64,000 nucleotides of DNA from the NCBI RefSeq assembly GCF_001729245.1, contig NZ_CP015217.1, positions 4,041,415 through 4,105,414 on the forward strand. Direction: 5' to 3'. The position numbers and the translations under genes were made by a program. The stretch's first letter is position 1; each line of letters starts with the position of its first letter. This document shows positions 46,114 through 59,090 of this stretch, one piece after another. The notes beneath the pieces are model-generated. The model made no database searches and was not told where the DNA came from. It saw only the letters and a program-made list of their open reading frames with translations. This DNA is from Leptospira tipperaryensis (GTDB lineage Bacteria; Spirochaetota; Leptospiria; Leptospirales; Leptospiraceae).

Positions 46114-47388
46114 CTAAGGGTTGAGAATTTGAAATTCAGTTCTTCGATTTTTAAAATCGGTCTCAGGGTTTTTCTGTGGAACGACCGGTTCTGAACTTCC
46201 TTTCCCGTCGGTCACGATTCTTCCGGAATCGATTCCCTTTTTGACTAAATAATCTTTCACAGAATTTGCTCGGTTGCGGCTAAGAATCAAGTTATCCTGA
46301 GCGTCTCCATTGAGATCCGTGTGTCCCGTAATTTTGATTCTAACTTTTGAATTTTCATGTAAATACGAATTAAGATTTTCCAAAATCGAAAAAGAGTTTT
46401 CAAGAATTTCATACGAACCCAATGCAAAGTGAATGTTATCAAGAGAAATAGATTTTCCTTTTTCTAAGTCTTGAAATGGATTACTTTGATTCGAATAAAT
46501 ATCGTAGTCCCTCGCGGCTCTTCTACAAAAGTAGAAGGTGCCTGCTTCGTTTGTTTCTAAGTAGAAAGCTTCATCGCCGGCGGTATTGATCTCCGGCCCG
46601 AGATTGATAGGTTCTGAAAAATTTCCATCTGGCAAAAAAGTCGATTTGTAAAGATCGTATCCCCCAAAACCACCGGGCCGATTGGAAGAAAAATAAATCG
46701 TCTTACCGTCTTTACTCAACGTCGCTGCGATTTCCGAATAAGGGCTGTTAATCGGTTCAGGAAGACTCGAAGCTTTTTCCCAGATTTTATTTTTATAGAG
46801 AGAAACAAAAATATCCGCTTCTGCAACTTGTCCGAAAGGATAGCGAGTAAAGTAGAGTTTATTGTTAAAGAGAAATGGATTTTCTTCGATTTCTTCCGTG
46901 TTGACCGCGCCGGGAAGAGACACCGGCCTAACCCAAGAAGATCCGTTTCGTTTTGAAAAAAATAAATCTCTCGAAACTCCGATCTTACCGTTCGAGAGTT
47001 GGAATTCAATTGCGCCGTCCCGATTGGAAGAAAATAAAATTCCTTCTTCTTTATTCATGATAAACGGACTCTGATCGTCGTAGTTTGAATTTAGAACTGA
47101 GATCTCCTCTCCTTGAATCCAATTCTCCCCGTCGCGAGAAGATCTATACAAATCCGTATAATTTGAATTCTCTCTTTTGGAATAAAAATACAGAATACTT
47201 CCGTCGTCCGTAAGACTGATTCCAAACTCGTTTAGCTTTGTGTTGATCGCGCCTTTTAATTTTTCCGGTTTCTGTTTCGCAGATTTTTCGAGACGACTCG
47301 ATTCTTGCGAAGAAAGAATGAAAGTAAACGAAAGGCAACTGAGAATTAAGATAAATAGGGACGGATTTTTTTTTCGAAAAGACGGCAT
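46114..47388 (-). CDS. OmpA-family protein with PD40 beta-propeller repeats
   Basis: A 424-residue exported protein. The signal is [16 protein letters not shown] (residues 11-27). Residues about 45-305 are PD40/WD40-like beta-propeller repeats: [54 protein letters not shown]. Residues about 315-424 are an OmpA C-terminal peptidoglycan-binding domain ([20 protein letters not shown], then [14 protein letters not shown] and [11 protein letters not shown]). It would bind the cell wall while the propeller faces the periplasm. Such fusions are frequent in Bacteroidetes and spirochaetes. Confidence 0.88.
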   Translation of the reverse strand: MPSFRKKNPSLFILILSCLSFTFILSSQESSRLEKSAKQKPEKLKGAINTKLNEFGISLTDDGSILYFYSKRENSNYTDLYRSSRDGENWIQGEEISVLNSNYDDQSPFIMNKEEGILFSSNRDGAIEFQLSNGKIGVSRDLFFSKRNGSSWVRPVSLPGAVNTEEIEENPFLFNNKLYFTRYPFGQVAEADIFVSLYKNKIWEKASSLPEPINSPYSEIAATLSKDGKTIYFSSNRPGGFGGYDLYKSTFLPDGNFSEPINLGPEINTAGDEAFYLETNEAGTFYFCRRAARDYDIYSNQSNPFQDLEKGKSISLDNIHFALGSYEILENSFSILENLNSYLHENSKVRIKITGHTDLNGDAQDNLILSRNRANSVKDYLVKKGIDSGRIVTDGKGSSEPVVPQKNPETDFKNRRTEFQILNP

Positions 47389-47492
47389 CAGAAAACTCCA
47401 AGGATTCTACAATTGAAAATCCCTAAGTCTATTATCCGTTCTTTTATAAAAAACCTGAGCCTAAAAGTTTCTAAAAAACAAAAATTCTTAGA

Positions 47493-48738
47493 TCAAAGAT
47501 AACGTTTTAACACTTCCGGAATTCGAACTGTTCCGTCCTGATTTTGAAAGTTTTCTAAAATCGCAGCGTAAGTCCTTCCAAGCGCCAAACCGGAACCGTT
47601 AATCGTATGCACGAGCTGATTCTTTCCATCTTTCGACTTGTAACGAATTTTTCCACGACGCGCCTGAAAGTCTCTAAAGTTAGAAACGGAAGAAATTTCC
47701 ATATAACGATTTAAACCGGGCATCCAGACTTCAATGTCATAAGTGATGGAAGAATTCGCAGAAATATCTCCGCTACAAAGAATGATAACACGATAAGGAA
47801 GTTCTAATTTTTTAAGAATATTCTCAGCATGCGATAACATCTGTTTGTGTTGTTCTTCAGAATCTTCCGGTTTGCAGAATTTAACGAGTTCCACCTTTTG
47901 AAACTGATGCACTCGAACGAGTCCTCGCGTATCCTTTCCATAAGAACCCGCTTCCCTTCGAAAACAAGAAGTGTGGGCGGTGACAGAAATCGGTAGTTGA
48001 TCTTCTGGAATGATTTCATCTCGATAGAGATTGGTAAGAGGAACTTCGGCTGTTGGAATGAGATTGAGTTCGTCCTTTTCGATTCTATAGAATTCCTCTT
48101 TGAACTTAGGGTATTGCCCGGTCGCCATCATAGACTCGTCGTTTACCATCGCCGGAACCCAAACTTCAGTATAACCGTGCTCTTCCGTGTGAACGTTGAG
48201 CATAAAGTTCATAAGTGCTCTCTCTAACTTGGCGCCTTCCTTCCAATACGTGTAAGATCGCGCTCCGGAAAGTTTCACGCCCTTTTCAAAGTTGATCCAA
48301 TTCAAGGCCTCGCCGATTTCAAAGTGCGGCTTCGGGGGAAAGGAGAATTTCGGAATCGTTCCCACTTCATATTGTACTACGTTATCGTGTTCAGACTTTC
48401 CAGCGGGAACTTTAGAATCTAGAATATTAGGAAGACTTAAATTGAGATCACTGAGCGCGGTTTCTTCAATCTCGAATTTGATTTCGATGTCTTTGATTTT
48501 ATCACCGACGAGCTTTACCGCCGCGGAAATCTCCGAGATATCGCCGCCCGCTTGTTTTATCTTACCGACTTCTTTGCTAACTCTATTTCTTTCTTCTCTC
48601 AGAATATCAACTTCTCTTTGAAGTTCCCGCTTTCTACGGATAATCGAAGTAAGCTGATCGATAATTCCGATATCTTTGAAACCTCTGAGTTCTAAGATTT
48701 TTTTTAGGTCTTCCGTATTTTCAGTGATATAACGCAGA

Positions 48739-48746
<8 letters not shown>
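47493..48746 (-). CDS. serS: seryl-tRNA synthetase
   Basis: A 417-residue class II synthetase. The N-terminal coiled-coil (residues about 25-110, [20 protein letters not shown]) grips the tRNA arm; motif 2 is [20 protein letters not shown] followed by [10 protein letters not shown]; motif 3 is [19 protein letters not shown]. Length is the norm. It overlaps the end of tatD by 8 bases and is presumably co-transcribed with it. Confidence 0.97.
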
Positions 48747-49609
<863 letters not shown>

Positions 49610-49667
49610 GGATCTCTTCAGACAGGTGAAAGCAGTTCGCTAAAAACCAAGTTTCGGGACATAAACC

Positions 49668-50687
49668 GTGGATATCAAAGCAACTTCCGCACTCATTTAT
49701 TATAGACTCCGTTATAAGTACCAAGAGTACAAACTAAAACTCGACCTTAAACTTTCTGAACTCAATCGAAAGGGAAAGGAGAGACTTACTGTGATGGTGA
49801 TTCCTCATTCGGAACAAAAAACCATCAACTTTCACATCTCTTATAGAGCGATTTCCATCTTTATCGGAACTATCTTTATTCTTCTTATCATAAGTTCTAT
49901 CAACGTCTTGAGTCATAGCGGTTCCGTACATCAACTTACCGAGCTCAATCTTTCCAACAAAGACTTTATCAGACAATCTGCGAAGATGAAAGAAGAGATC
50001 AATTCACTTCACGAGTATGTTGAATACTATTACGGAAGATTAGCGAGACTTTACGTAAGACTCGGTGGAGATCCTGCAAAAGTTTCTAAAGGAATCGGCG
50101 GGGCGGAACAACTTTCCACACAACCTCCGTCTATCATCGAACCTAAATCTTCAAATTCTCAAAGCAACGATCTGCCGGAAGGCGCGGCTGTTTTCCGATT
50201 AAAAGAAGACGTTCATAATCTAAAGATCAGTAATGAACTTACACAGGATATCATTTCGATTCTTAAAAAGAGAAAGAATATTTTAAAACAAACTCCGTCG
50301 ATCTGGCCGGTGAAAGGTTATGTTCTTTATCCTTATGGCCCTTACTTCAATCCCATCTCGGGAAGAAAAGAATACAATAGCGGCGTGGACGTCGGATCAT
50401 TTGCCGGTTCTGAAGTTATGGCAACCGCGCCAGGGACCGTTTACGAAATCGGATATACGAGAAACACCGGTTATTTCGTAAAGGTGGCTCATAAGTACGG
50501 ATGGAAGACGATCTATTCCAACATGGATCGTTTGAAAGTAAGACAAGGCCAACAAGTTTCAAAAACCGAAGTGATCGGCTTCGTCGGTAAAACAGAATCA
50601 TCTCCCAATTACATGCTCCACTATGAAATCCACGTTGGAACAAGAGCGATCAACCCGTTTGCTTTCCTCAACCAAATTCAGGACTGA
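49668..50687 (+). CDS. membrane-anchored M23 metallopeptidase
   Basis: A 339-residue protein with an N-terminal cytoplasmic part (residues 1-60), one transmembrane helix ([20 protein letters not shown], about 63-82), a coiled linker, and a C-terminal M23 peptidase domain from about residue 225 ([20 protein letters not shown], then [15 protein letters not shown] and MLHYEIHVG). The first zinc His is replaced by Asn (N-S-G-V-D), so it may be a non-catalytic regulator like EnvC-type proteins. The start is GTG with GGGAC upstream. The bactofilin gene follows with no gap. Confidence 0.85.
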   Translation: MDIKATSALIYYRLRYKYQEYKLKLDLKLSELNRKGKERLTVMVIPHSEQKTINFHISYRAISIFIGTIFILLIISSINVLSHSGSVHQLTELNLSNKDFIRQSAKMKEEINSLHEYVEYYYGRLARLYVRLGGDPAKVSKGIGGAEQLSTQPPSIIEPKSSNSQSNDLPEGAAVFRLKEDVHNLKISNELTQDIISILKKRKNILKQTPSIWPVKGYVLYPYGPYFNPISGRKEYNSGVDVGSFAGSEVMATAPGTVYEIGYTRNTGYFVKVAHKYGWKTIYSNMDRLKVRQGQQVSKTEVIGFVGKTESSPNYMLHYEIHVGTRAINPFAFLNQIQD

Positions 50688-51031
<344 letters not shown>

Positions 51032-51035
<4 letters not shown>

Positions 51036-51547
51036 AAGTACTCATACCTCCTTACCAAGCTCCTCGTAAAGAAACCGAAACCAGACAAACTTCTAAGGGC
51101 AAAAAGAATGGTGTTTCCTCGTTAGGCGGGGGCAATTCCACCAATCAAACCGAAAGTATTGAAAGCGCTCCTTCCTCTTCTTTTTTAGATATCTTAGAAG
51201 AAATTGTTCCTTCGGGATCCGAAACCACAAAAGATCTCAACGCACTTTGGAGAGATTTACCGGAAATAGAAAAAAGATTTTTGGATCTTCCTTCTATCGG
51301 AAATTTAGAAACCTACCAAAAACACGTTCAAGCAATCACCAAAGCAGTAATCGATCAAAACATGCGGGTTGAAACTCTCTCCAGAAGAATGAAAGGGGAA
51401 GCCAAGAAAATCTATCACGTCGTAAAGATCATCGACGAGAAAATTCAGATTCTCGCAGAGCTGATTATGAACGAAGGAAATTCAGCGTTTAAGCTTTTAA
51501 AATCTTTAACGGATATTCGCGGTCTTCTGTTGGATATTCAAGAGTAG
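51032..51547 (+). CDS. YaaR/DUF327-family protein
   Basis: A 171-residue protein starting with TTG inside the bactofilin stop. Residues 1-50 are a polar, low-complexity region; residues about 50-171 have the YaaR-type helical bundle (FLDILEEIVPSGSETTKDLN, LPSIGNLETYQKHVQAITKA, KIIDEKIQILAELIMNEG). YaaR proteins are uncharacterised. The coupled start suggests co-regulation with the filament and M23 genes. Confidence 0.78.
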
Positions 51548-51658
51548 AATTTTCACCGCTCAAAAATCTCACGCGCGTGAATCACTTTAAATTATAGACA
51601 TCCTTCGAATATTGCCTTTAACAATGTTTGAGATAGCTTCATCATAAGAAAATAAAAC

Positions 51659-52681
51659 TTAGAACGGATCTTGCACTTGTAAACCGAGCCGATGAGAGAG
51701 TTGGAATATTTTTTCGGGAGTCGTTAGTGAATTTCTTAGATTCTCGACTTCTAATCGATTTTTTCTCGCTAAAATTAAAAATATAGAATATTCGTATTCC
51801 TTAGCAGCTCCAATGAAAGACTCGGATCCCCTCTGTTCAAGAATCTGTGAAGCTCTAAATTCCAAAGCTTCTTTGATTTCGTCATATAAAGAATCTAAAC
51901 TTTGAAACCAATTCTCCACATTCGAAATAAATTCGCTGACTTCCAATTGTTTTGAATTTCTTACTTTAGAAATTTCTTTTAGAATCTTTTCTAAGTCGTA
52001 TTTTCTCCAAGGCTTTGATTGCAATACCGGTACTTGCCATTTTTCCATTTCCGCTCTCCAATAGTTTTTGGACGCTTTTACGGAAAATCTCTTCAAATCG
52101 GGCAACGTAACTGCGGAAAGATAACCTCCAAAACAAACTCCAGTTTCGATTCCATAAATATTGTTTTCGTAAACTTGAATCTTGTCGCCCACAACTCGAT
52201 GGCCAAAGATGACCAACTTTTTGTCTTTATAAAGACTGGTCCAATCATCGGATCCGTATTTTTTAGTAAGATATTTTTCTCCGGAAGTGCTTCCGATTAA
52301 AACTTCCTTTCTTTGTTCTCGCAAAGAAAACCCTGGCTCGATCGCGGCGTGAACTATAATTGCAGAATCCGTTTCATAATAGCAGGGGAGATTACGAATC
52401 CATTCTAAGAATTCTTTATACTGAGTTCCAAATTGCAATTTAACGATTTCCTGAGAATAGGAAAGAACTTGATTAGCGTGTTTGTTTTCGTGATTGCCCA
52501 TAACCACGATATGTTTCGGATTCGCCCTGAAGAATTCATAAACCTTCACCGAATCAGGACCGCGATCTACGATATCACCTACGGAAATAATTCTATCATT
52601 CTCAGAATAGCCTACTTCTTTTAAAAGCAGAATCAATTCGTCATAACATCCATGGATATCTCCAATGACAATATCTCTCAT
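51659..52681 (-). CDS. metallophosphoesterase (PPP-type phosphatase)
   Basis: A 340-residue phosphatase. Residues 1-215 hold the metal motifs GDIHGCYDEL (G-D-x-H-G), GDIVDRGPDS (G-D-x-V-D-R-G), VVMGNHENKH (G-N-H-E), VHAAIEPG and FGHRVVG, as in PrpE/ApaH-like enzymes and protein phosphatases. The remaining 125 residues are mostly helical and are not part of the family core. Substrates could be phosphoproteins or dinucleotide polyphosphates; nothing here decides between them. Confidence 0.87.
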   Translation of the reverse strand: MRDIVIGDIHGCYDELILLLKEVGYSENDRIISVGDIVDRGPDSVKVYEFFRANPKHIVVMGNHENKHANQVLSYSQEIVKLQFGTQYKEFLEWIRNLPCYYETDSAIIVHAAIEPGFSLREQRKEVLIGSTSGEKYLTKKYGSDDWTSLYKDKKLVIFGHRVVGDKIQVYENNIYGIETGVCFGGYLSAVTLPDLKRFSVKASKNYWRAEMEKWQVPVLQSKPWRKYDLEKILKEISKVRNSKQLEVSEFISNVENWFQSLDSLYDEIKEALEFRASQILEQRGSESFIGAAKEYEYSIFLILARKNRLEVENLRNSLTTPEKIFQLSHRLGLQVQDPF

Positions 52682-52902
52682 AATCTTTTCTCTTTTTTAG
52701 CCTGAGACAAATTAAGAAATCACAACAGGATTTCATTTCTGCGCTCGAATCAAATGGGTAAATTGGAAGCGCGTCAGCGGAGAATATTTTCCCCACTTCT
52801 TCCGAGTTTGGATCGACTTCAGGTGTTAACGATTGTACTTACTTTTAATAACTGCACAACGTGTAGATAATTGACTGGAATTCAAAAGGTGAAAATAGAA
52901 AG

Positions 52903-53775
52903 TTACAAACCCAACGCGTTCAAAATCTTTTCCATTGCTTCTAAGTTTGGATAAACGATCGTCATTTTTCCCTTACCGGATCCTTGGTTGTGACCGATCT
53001 CGATTTTCATCGAATATTTTTTACGAAACTTATTTTCTAAATCGACGATGTTTACGTCTTTGCGGGATTTTTTCTTTTCCGTAACTGGTTTTTCATCCGT
53101 AAGATTGGAAACTAATTCTTCCACTTGTCTTGCGGTTAAACCTTTTTCAGCAATTTGAAATGCAAGTTGTTCGATCTTCTTTCGATCAGCCAAAGAAAGA
53201 AGAGGTCTTGCGTGACCTTCCGAAATTCTTCCATTTTTGATTAAATCTTGAACTACATCGGGAAGTTGAAGAAGACGAATCAAATTTGAGATCGTAGAGC
53301 GATTCTTTCCAACGCGGGCTGAGATATCTGTAATTTTGAGATTTAATTTTTCAGAAAGTGTTTTGTATGCGATCGCTTCTTCAATCGGATTGAGATCTTC
53401 CCTTTGAATGTTTTCGATAATTGCCATTTCCATGGATTGGTTTTCAGAAACATTCTTAACGATCGCGGGAATTTTTACAAAGCCGGCGAGCTTACAAGCT
53501 CTGTAACGTCTTTCACCGGATATAATTTCATATCCAGCGTCCAATTGTTTTACGACGATCGGTTGGATGACCCCGTGAGCTTTGATCGTTTCAGAAAGTT
53601 CCTTGAGAGATTCTTCTGAAAAAGTTTTTCTCGGCTGACCCGGATTTGGCCGGATCTCGCTAATACGAATTTCTCGAAGCGCTCCATCCGAAGAAGAATC
53701 CATCGGAGTTTTACTTTCATTGACCGGAATTAAATTTCCAAGGCCTCTTCCTAGGGCTTTGGGTTTGATCGCCAT
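52903..53775 (-). CDS. parB: chromosome partitioning protein ParB
   Basis: A 290-residue ParB. The start is [18 protein letters not shown]; the ParB/Srx nuclease-like CTPase part is [20 protein letters not shown], then [20 protein letters not shown] and [20 protein letters not shown] (box II). The helix-turn-helix is [20 protein letters not shown]. It binds parS and clamps DNA. It follows parA by 2 bases. A parS-like site lies at 58401-58416. Confidence 0.96.
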   Translation of the reverse strand: MAIKPKALGRGLGNLIPVNESKTPMDSSSDGALREIRISEIRPNPGQPRKTFSEESLKELSETIKAHGVIQPIVVKQLDAGYEIISGERRYRACKLAGFVKIPAIVKNVSENQSMEMAIIENIQREDLNPIEEAIAYKTLSEKLNLKITDISARVGKNRSTISNLIRLLQLPDVVQDLIKNGRISEGHARPLLSLADRKKIEQLAFQIAEKGLTARQVEELVSNLTDEKPVTEKKKSRKDVNIVDLENKFRKKYSMKIEIGHNQGSGKGKMTIVYPNLEAMEKILNALGL

Positions 53776-53777
53776 TC

Positions 53778-54516
53778 TTAATTCTTCCCTGCAACTTCCA
53801 GAGCTAAACTTCTATAACTCTGAGCGCCAACTCCTTCCGGGTCGTAACTCATAATCGTTTGTCCAAAAGAAGGAGCTTCGCTTAACTTTACATTTCTTGG
53901 AATGATCGTAGTATAAACTTTATCTTTAAAATAGGATTTCACATCCTCAGCAACTTGATTTGCAAGATTGGTTCTTTTATCGAACATCGTAAGAAGAACT
54001 CCTTCCAATTCTAAAGAAGGATTCAATTGTTTTTGAACCAGTGAAATAATTTTCATAAGTTGAGTCAGACCTTCCAGAGCGAAATACTCCGTTTGAAGAG
54101 TAATCATCACACTGTCCGCTGCGCAAAGAGCGTTGATCGTAAGAATTCCTAAAGAAGGCGGGCAATCGATGAGAATGTAATCGTATTCAGTACGAAGTTC
54201 CGAAACCGCGTTCTTCAATCTATATTCTCTTTCCTCTTCCGCAAGAAGGTCCGCTTCCGCGCCGCTCAAGTTGATGTTCGAAGGAATGATGTGAAGATTC
54301 TCTACGTTTGTTCTTTGAATACATTCATTTGGAGAAGATTCCCCTAAGAGAAGTTCGTAAGAAGTTTTTCCGAGAGTATTGATTTCTAATCCGAGACCGG
54401 ATCCCGAATTTCCTTGAGGATCCATATCGATAATCAGAACTTTCTTTCCGATCGAAGCAAGGTTGGCCGCAAGATTGATAGAGGTTGTCGTTTTTCCGAC
54501 CCCGCCCTTTTGATTA

Positions 54517-54539
<23 letters not shown>
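53778..54539 (-). CDS. parA: chromosome partitioning ATPase ParA/Soj
   Basis: A 253-residue ParA ATPase. It starts [20 protein letters not shown] with the deviant Walker A (K-G-G-V-G-K-T-T); Walker B is [32 protein letters not shown] and [15 protein letters not shown] are conserved. The frame opens upstream to 54590, but the ATG at 54539 gives the classical N-terminus and has GGCGGA 5 bases before it. It starts 23 bases inside rsmG, so rsmG, parA and parB are an operon. Confidence 0.96.
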
Positions 54540-55281
<742 letters not shown>

Positions 55282-55351
55282 GAAGCTAAAGTAGAATTTT
55301 GTTTTCTTCTGTCTCTACAGTTTCTTAGAAGGAAAATAAGATTTGATCTTA

Positions 55352-55371
55352 ATATTTGCTCGAACAATTAT
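55352..55371. promoter_or_regulatory. quasi-palindrome upstream of the MarR gene
   Basis: TTGCTCGAACAA (55356-55367) is symmetric except at two positions, and the flanking A/T bases extend the symmetry to about 20 bases. It ends 37 bases before the MarR ATG and about 70 bases before the rsmG start on the other side. The size and place suit autorepression by the MarR protein. Confidence 0.35.
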
Positions 55372-55408
55372 ATTTGACGAAATACAATGAAAAAAGAAAA
55401 GTTCTCTC

Positions 55409-55852
55409 ATGTTTATTTTGGATCACCAGCTCGGTTTCAACCTTCACCGAGTCGCTTTGCTTTTTAGAAGAGAACTCTCCCGTTGTCTCCGAGACTATAA
55501 CCTAACCCCGGAACAATGGCAGGTCCTCGCCACACTTTGGGAAAAAGAATCACTGACTCAAAAAGAAATCATTCATGTTACTTTGCAAGACGCTCCTTCC
55601 GCTTCTCGAATGGTCGCGAGAATGGTTCAGAATCAATTAGTAAAAAGTGAAGTTTCCGAGGAAGACAAACGTGCAACGATCATTACTCTTACAAAGACTG
55701 GTCGCTCTTTAGAAAAAACTCTTCCTAAAAAAATAACGAATCATTTTGAAAACATTCTTCAGAATTTTCCAATGTCAAGAAGGCAAGAATTGTTGACGGT
55801 CTTAAAAGAACTCCGTTTGGTTTTTAAGGATTTGAATGAAGACAATCAATGA
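55409..55852 (+). CDS. MarR-family transcriptional regulator
   Basis: A 147-residue winged-helix repressor: LHRVALLFRRELSRCLRDYN, LTPEQWQVLATLWEKESLTQ, then the recognition helix APSASRMVARMVQNQLVKSE and the wing VSEEDKRATIITLTKTGRSL. No Cys in the OhrR position; the ligand is unknown. It stands alone, divergent from rsmG. A quasi-palindrome upstream is a possible operator. Confidence 0.9.
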   Translation: MFILDHQLGFNLHRVALLFRRELSRCLRDYNLTPEQWQVLATLWEKESLTQKEIIHVTLQDAPSASRMVARMVQNQLVKSEVSEEDKRATIITLTKTGRSLEKTLPKKITNHFENILQNFPMSRRQELLTVLKELRLVFKDLNEDNQ

Positions 55853-56091
55853 GAGTTATAAATTCTCGCGTTCAATTCTTCTCCAAGTCTGTTTGAAGAA
55901 TCGAAAAGATTAAAGATTAGAATTTCTCCTCATTTCAAAACTCTGTGAATTCAAAATACTTCTTTCATATAACTTTAGGAAGAATCTTGGACGCTTTGAA
56001 TCTCTATTTTTAAACGTTCCAATTATTGAATTCCATTCTTTATAAAATGGAAGAAAGGAAAGAGTGGGGTTCAAGGAAAACAAAGGAAGAT

Positions 56092-56119
56092 CTTCAAGGC
56101 GAATCCTCTCGCCTTGAAG
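56092..56119 (-). terminator. strong hairpin behind the M20 peptidase gene
   Basis: CTTCAAGGCGA (56092-56102) and TCGCCTTGAAG (56109-56119) are perfect 11-base arms with a 6-base loop, 8 bases after the peptidase stop. On the minus strand it is followed by ATCTTCCTTTGTTTTCC, a loose T-rich tract. It probably ends the peptidase transcript and makes the short frame beyond it unlikely to be a gene. Confidence 0.6.
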
Positions 56120-56127
56120 TTGAAAAA

Positions 56128-57582
56128 TCAATCCTCGACGTTATTAAATTCTATCACCGACTTGTGAAGAATTTCAATTCCGGTTCGAAGATGTTCGATC
56201 GTTGTGCTCTCGTTTTTTCCATGAATTCCATCGATCTCTTCGGAACTCATTAAAGAAGGAATCAATCCATAACATTTGAATCCAGCTAATCTCAAGTAAG
56301 AAGAATCCGTTGTCCCCGGTGATAAGAAAGGTGTAATGACCGCGCCTGGAACCACTTGCTGAACAACACCGGAAAGAACTTTGAAGTACTTCGAATCTAC
56401 AGGCGAGGTTGTTCCCGGTTCCAGATGTCTCGCTGTAACTTTCACTTTGTATTTTTCACCGAGCTTCTTCACCTTTTCATAAACTTCGTTCTCATTAAAG
56501 CCTGGAAGGATTCTTATATCGATACTTCCGTTTGCTTTAGAAGTAATGACATTGATTCCGGCGTAGTGTGTATCTACTCCTGTGATACTCACCGAGTTGC
56601 TAGTCATCGCTCTCAAATGTTTATTTGTCTGAATCACACCTTTTAAAATAATTCCTAACAAAGGATTTCTGGATCTCTTTAATACAAAAGAATTTGGAAA
56701 GGGACTTACTTCACCCATCTGATAAAAGAAGGACGCTGTTTCATCTTTTATGATTGTGATCTCATTCATCTTCTTCACTTCTTGAAGAAAATCGATAAGA
56801 TTGAGCGCAGCATATTGAACCGGCGGTGTACTTCCATGGCCTGAAATGTCTTCGCTTTCCAAGTCCAACCAGACCGCTCCCTTTTCCGCGTGTTGAATGT
56901 TGAAGATCTTACTTCCCTTAACTACAACGTCCTTAGTTCCAACTCCGCCTTCGTTGTGAACAAATTCGTATCCTTTAAAAATATCTCTATGATTCGTGAT
57001 TAAAAAACGCATTCCAAACTCGGAGCGACTTTCTTCATCGGAGACTGCAAGATACATCAGATTCTTTTTGAGTTTGATCCCGGAATCGTGAATTAAGAAA
57101 AAAGCATAGAGTTCCATAATCCCTAAACCTTTTATGTCCACCGCACCACGACCATAGATTCTATCGCCGACTCTTTCACCGGAGAAGGGCGGGTGAGTCC
57201 ACTCGCTTGCATTCACTTCTACAACGTCGATATGACTTGTAAGAATCAGTCCACCTTCCGGATCACTACCTTTGATCTCGGCCATGATGCTCGCTCTTTC
57301 CGGTTTGCCAGGAACTTCAAAGATAGTCGTTTTGATTCCTCGTTTATCGAAAAGACTTTTTAAAAAGAGTGCGGCTTGCTTTTCATTTCCACGGATTGTT
57401 TTAATTCTTAAATAGGTCTGTAAATCCTTAGAAGCTTCTTCCGCGAGCTTTCCATAATCTCTTTCTTCGAACTTTGTCTTTGGCGTTAAGGAATGAATTC
57501 CTTTCTCCGTAATAAAAATCGTATAAAGTAAAAATAGAACCAAGGCCCCTAAAAATCCTAAGCCGATCTTCTTCCAATTCAT
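56128..57582 (-). CDS. M20-family metallopeptidase/acylase, membrane-anchored
   Basis: A 484-residue protein with an N-terminal hydrophobic helix (residues 6-27) and an M20 catalytic part. Zinc ligands: [10 protein letters not shown] (His), [10 protein letters not shown] (bridging Asp), [11 protein letters not shown] (Glu general base and ligand), HNEGGVG and, near the end, GIHGKNE. Residues about 215-330 form the dimerisation-type insert. Related proteins include PM20D1-type N-acyl amino acid hydrolases and Xaa-His peptidases. The N-terminal anchor puts the domain in the periplasm. The natural substrate is unknown. Confidence 0.88.
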   Translation of the reverse strand: MNWKKIGLGFLGALVLFLLYTIFITEKGIHSLTPKTKFEERDYGKLAEEASKDLQTYLRIKTIRGNEKQAALFLKSLFDKRGIKTTIFEVPGKPERASIMAEIKGSDPEGGLILTSHIDVVEVNASEWTHPPFSGERVGDRIYGRGAVDIKGLGIMELYAFFLIHDSGIKLKKNLMYLAVSDEESRSEFGMRFLITNHRDIFKGYEFVHNEGGVGTKDVVVKGSKIFNIQHAEKGAVWLDLESEDISGHGSTPPVQYAALNLIDFLQEVKKMNEITIIKDETASFFYQMGEVSPFPNSFVLKRSRNPLLGIILKGVIQTNKHLRAMTSNSVSITGVDTHYAGINVITSKANGSIDIRILPGFNENEVYEKVKKLGEKYKVKVTARHLEPGTTSPVDSKYFKVLSGVVQQVVPGAVITPFLSPGTTDSSYLRLAGFKCYGLIPSLMSSEEIDGIHGKNESTTIEHLRTGIEILHKSVIEFNNVED

Positions 57583-57736
57583 CTTTAATTCTCCTCAGTG
57601 CGGAAGAAAATAACGTCTCCCGATTTCCTTTCAAGGCATTAAATCATTTCATCTTTGTCTTTTTAATGAACACAAAACGAATTGAACGTTAACCTTTTGA
57701 ATTCTTTTCCGATGATTGTAGGGTAGAGGTTATAGA

Positions 57737-58465
57737 ATGATTCGTGTTATATTTGTATTTCTGATTTTTCCGAGCCTTCTCTTCGCAGTAACTCCTGGAA
57801 AATGGTCGCACATCGATAAATATGTTTTTGGAAATAATCAGAACGGTCCCGTAAAAGAAATCGTCAAAAACGCGAGTGGTAAAGTAATCTACACCGCGAA
57901 TTACGAGTATGATTCCAACGGAAAGCTTATCAAAGAATCCTATCTGAACGAAGAAGGAAAGAACGACGGCTCCACTCAATTTCAATACAAAGAAGGGAAG
58001 GTCGTAAGAGAAGAACTCTTTAATAAAGACAATCTTCTTGTTGAAACTAAAACTTTTCGATACAATCCGAAAGGACAAATCGATCTCATCGAAGTTTTCG
58101 ATAGAGAGAATAAGCTATTATTAAAATCTAACATCGCCGCTTGGGAAAAAGAATTCGCTAAGACCGGACATACGAATTGGTCCGACTCTAAAGAAGTGGA
58201 AACTTTTGCTTTGATTCAAGATGAAAAGAATCCTAAGATCTTGATTCAAAACATCTACAATGAGGAGAAAAAACAGATCGCCTCGACCAAGTTTGAATAT
58301 GATGAGAAGGGAAATCTTTTATCGAGGATCAACATCCAAGGCGAGCAAGAACGAAAAAACCAACTCAGCTATGGTCTCAATAACCGGCTTACCAGTTTTA
58401 CGTTTCACGTGAAACAAAACAATAAATGGGAGCTTCTTAAGACTCACGAGCTTATCTACAAATAA
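57737..58465 (+). CDS. hypothetical exported protein with RHS/YD-like strands
   Basis: A 242-residue protein with a short signal ([17 protein letters not shown]) and strand-turn repeats such as [40 protein letters not shown] and [20 protein letters not shown]. The Y-D-x-x-G-x-L pattern is that of RHS/YD repeats, seen here in only a few copies. It probably forms an extended beta-sheet in the periplasm or at the surface. The last 22 codons contain a parS site (58401-58416), so this gene carries the partition signal. Confidence 0.78.
   Translation: MIRVIFVFLIFPSLLFAVTPGKWSHIDKYVFGNNQNGPVKEIVKNASGKVIYTANYEYDSNGKLIKESYLNEEGKNDGSTQFQYKEGKVVREELFNKDNLLVETKTFRYNPKGQIDLIEVFDRENKLLLKSNIAAWEKEFAKTGHTNWSDSKEVETFALIQDEKNPKILIQNIYNEEKKQIASTKFEYDEKGNLLSRINIQGEQERKNQLSYGLNNRLTSFTFHVKQNNKWELLKTHELIYK
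58401..58416. promoter_or_regulatory. parS site (ParB-binding)
   Basis: CGTTTCACGTGAAACA matches the Bacillus/Spo0J parS consensus TGTTTCACGTGAAACA in 15 of 16 positions and contains the full 14-base palindrome GTTTCACGTGAAAC. It lies inside the end of a coding sequence, about 4.6 kb from parB. It should be where ParB loads to start chromosome segregation. Confidence 0.85.
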
Positions 58466-58568
58466 CCCGCCGTTCTCAATTACATTGAACTAATTAGGAA
58501 CCTCTTTTCTCATTCTGGTCTTTATATCAAAACAAAGCTTGCAAGCTTTAGAGGTTCCAAATTGAAAA

Positions 58569-59090
58569 TCAATGCTGGCTGGTCGCAAAAACGTTGTCAA
58601 AATTCTTCCGCATCAAATCCTTCTTATCTATAAAGAAATGCAAAATGCTTTCTACATTTCCTTTCAAGCCGTCTATTTGATTTGTATTAACTTGAAGAAG
58701 TGAAATCCGATCTTCTTTGGAATGATCCGCTCCCGATATAAAAACTCCAGGTCTAAACCGTGAAGCTCTCATGGTCGTGAAATAGCCTTTGTCATTTCTA
58801 TCTACTTCATTCATCTCTTTAAAAGAGATAGGTCTTTCCGGAAATGGATATCTATATCCGTATATCTCCTATTGATATTTTCCGAGACTACCGTATTCAA
58901 AGAGTCTTTATCACTCACGAAAATAACCCTTCCATACTCCGTTGTATCATATAGTTGACAGAAGAAAAACAAAAGGCCCGAGGGAGAAATTTCATTTTAA
59001 AAATCTTTTAGATTGATCTGGCATAAAAAAGGAATGTCTTCTTCCGAATCGTTCAGTAGGAATAATGTTCCTTCCAGACGATGAATTCTA
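58569..59090 (-). pseudogene. decayed YwqG/DUF1963-family gene
   Basis: Reading right to left, one frame gives [20 protein letters not shown] and NLKDF, then TAA (58997-58999), then continues [31 protein letters not shown] and so on. After a frame change near 58870 another frame gives [20 protein letters not shown], later [20 protein letters not shown] and [20 protein letters not shown]. The order F-L-x-Q-I-N-L, G-x-L-x-F-F, Y-G, and final L-L-Q-x-(D/N)-x-x-x, x-x-H-F-F-I-x-x-x-D-L-x-x-x-x-F is that of YwqG/DUF1963 proteins. One in-frame stop and one frameshift, with the front missing, make it a pseudogene. Confidence 0.78.

Noticed and set aside
55910..56131. 73-codon frame after the M20 peptidase
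   Set aside because: Starts with TTG over the peptidase stop and runs through a perfect 11-base terminator-like hairpin; no ribosome site or recognisable motif.
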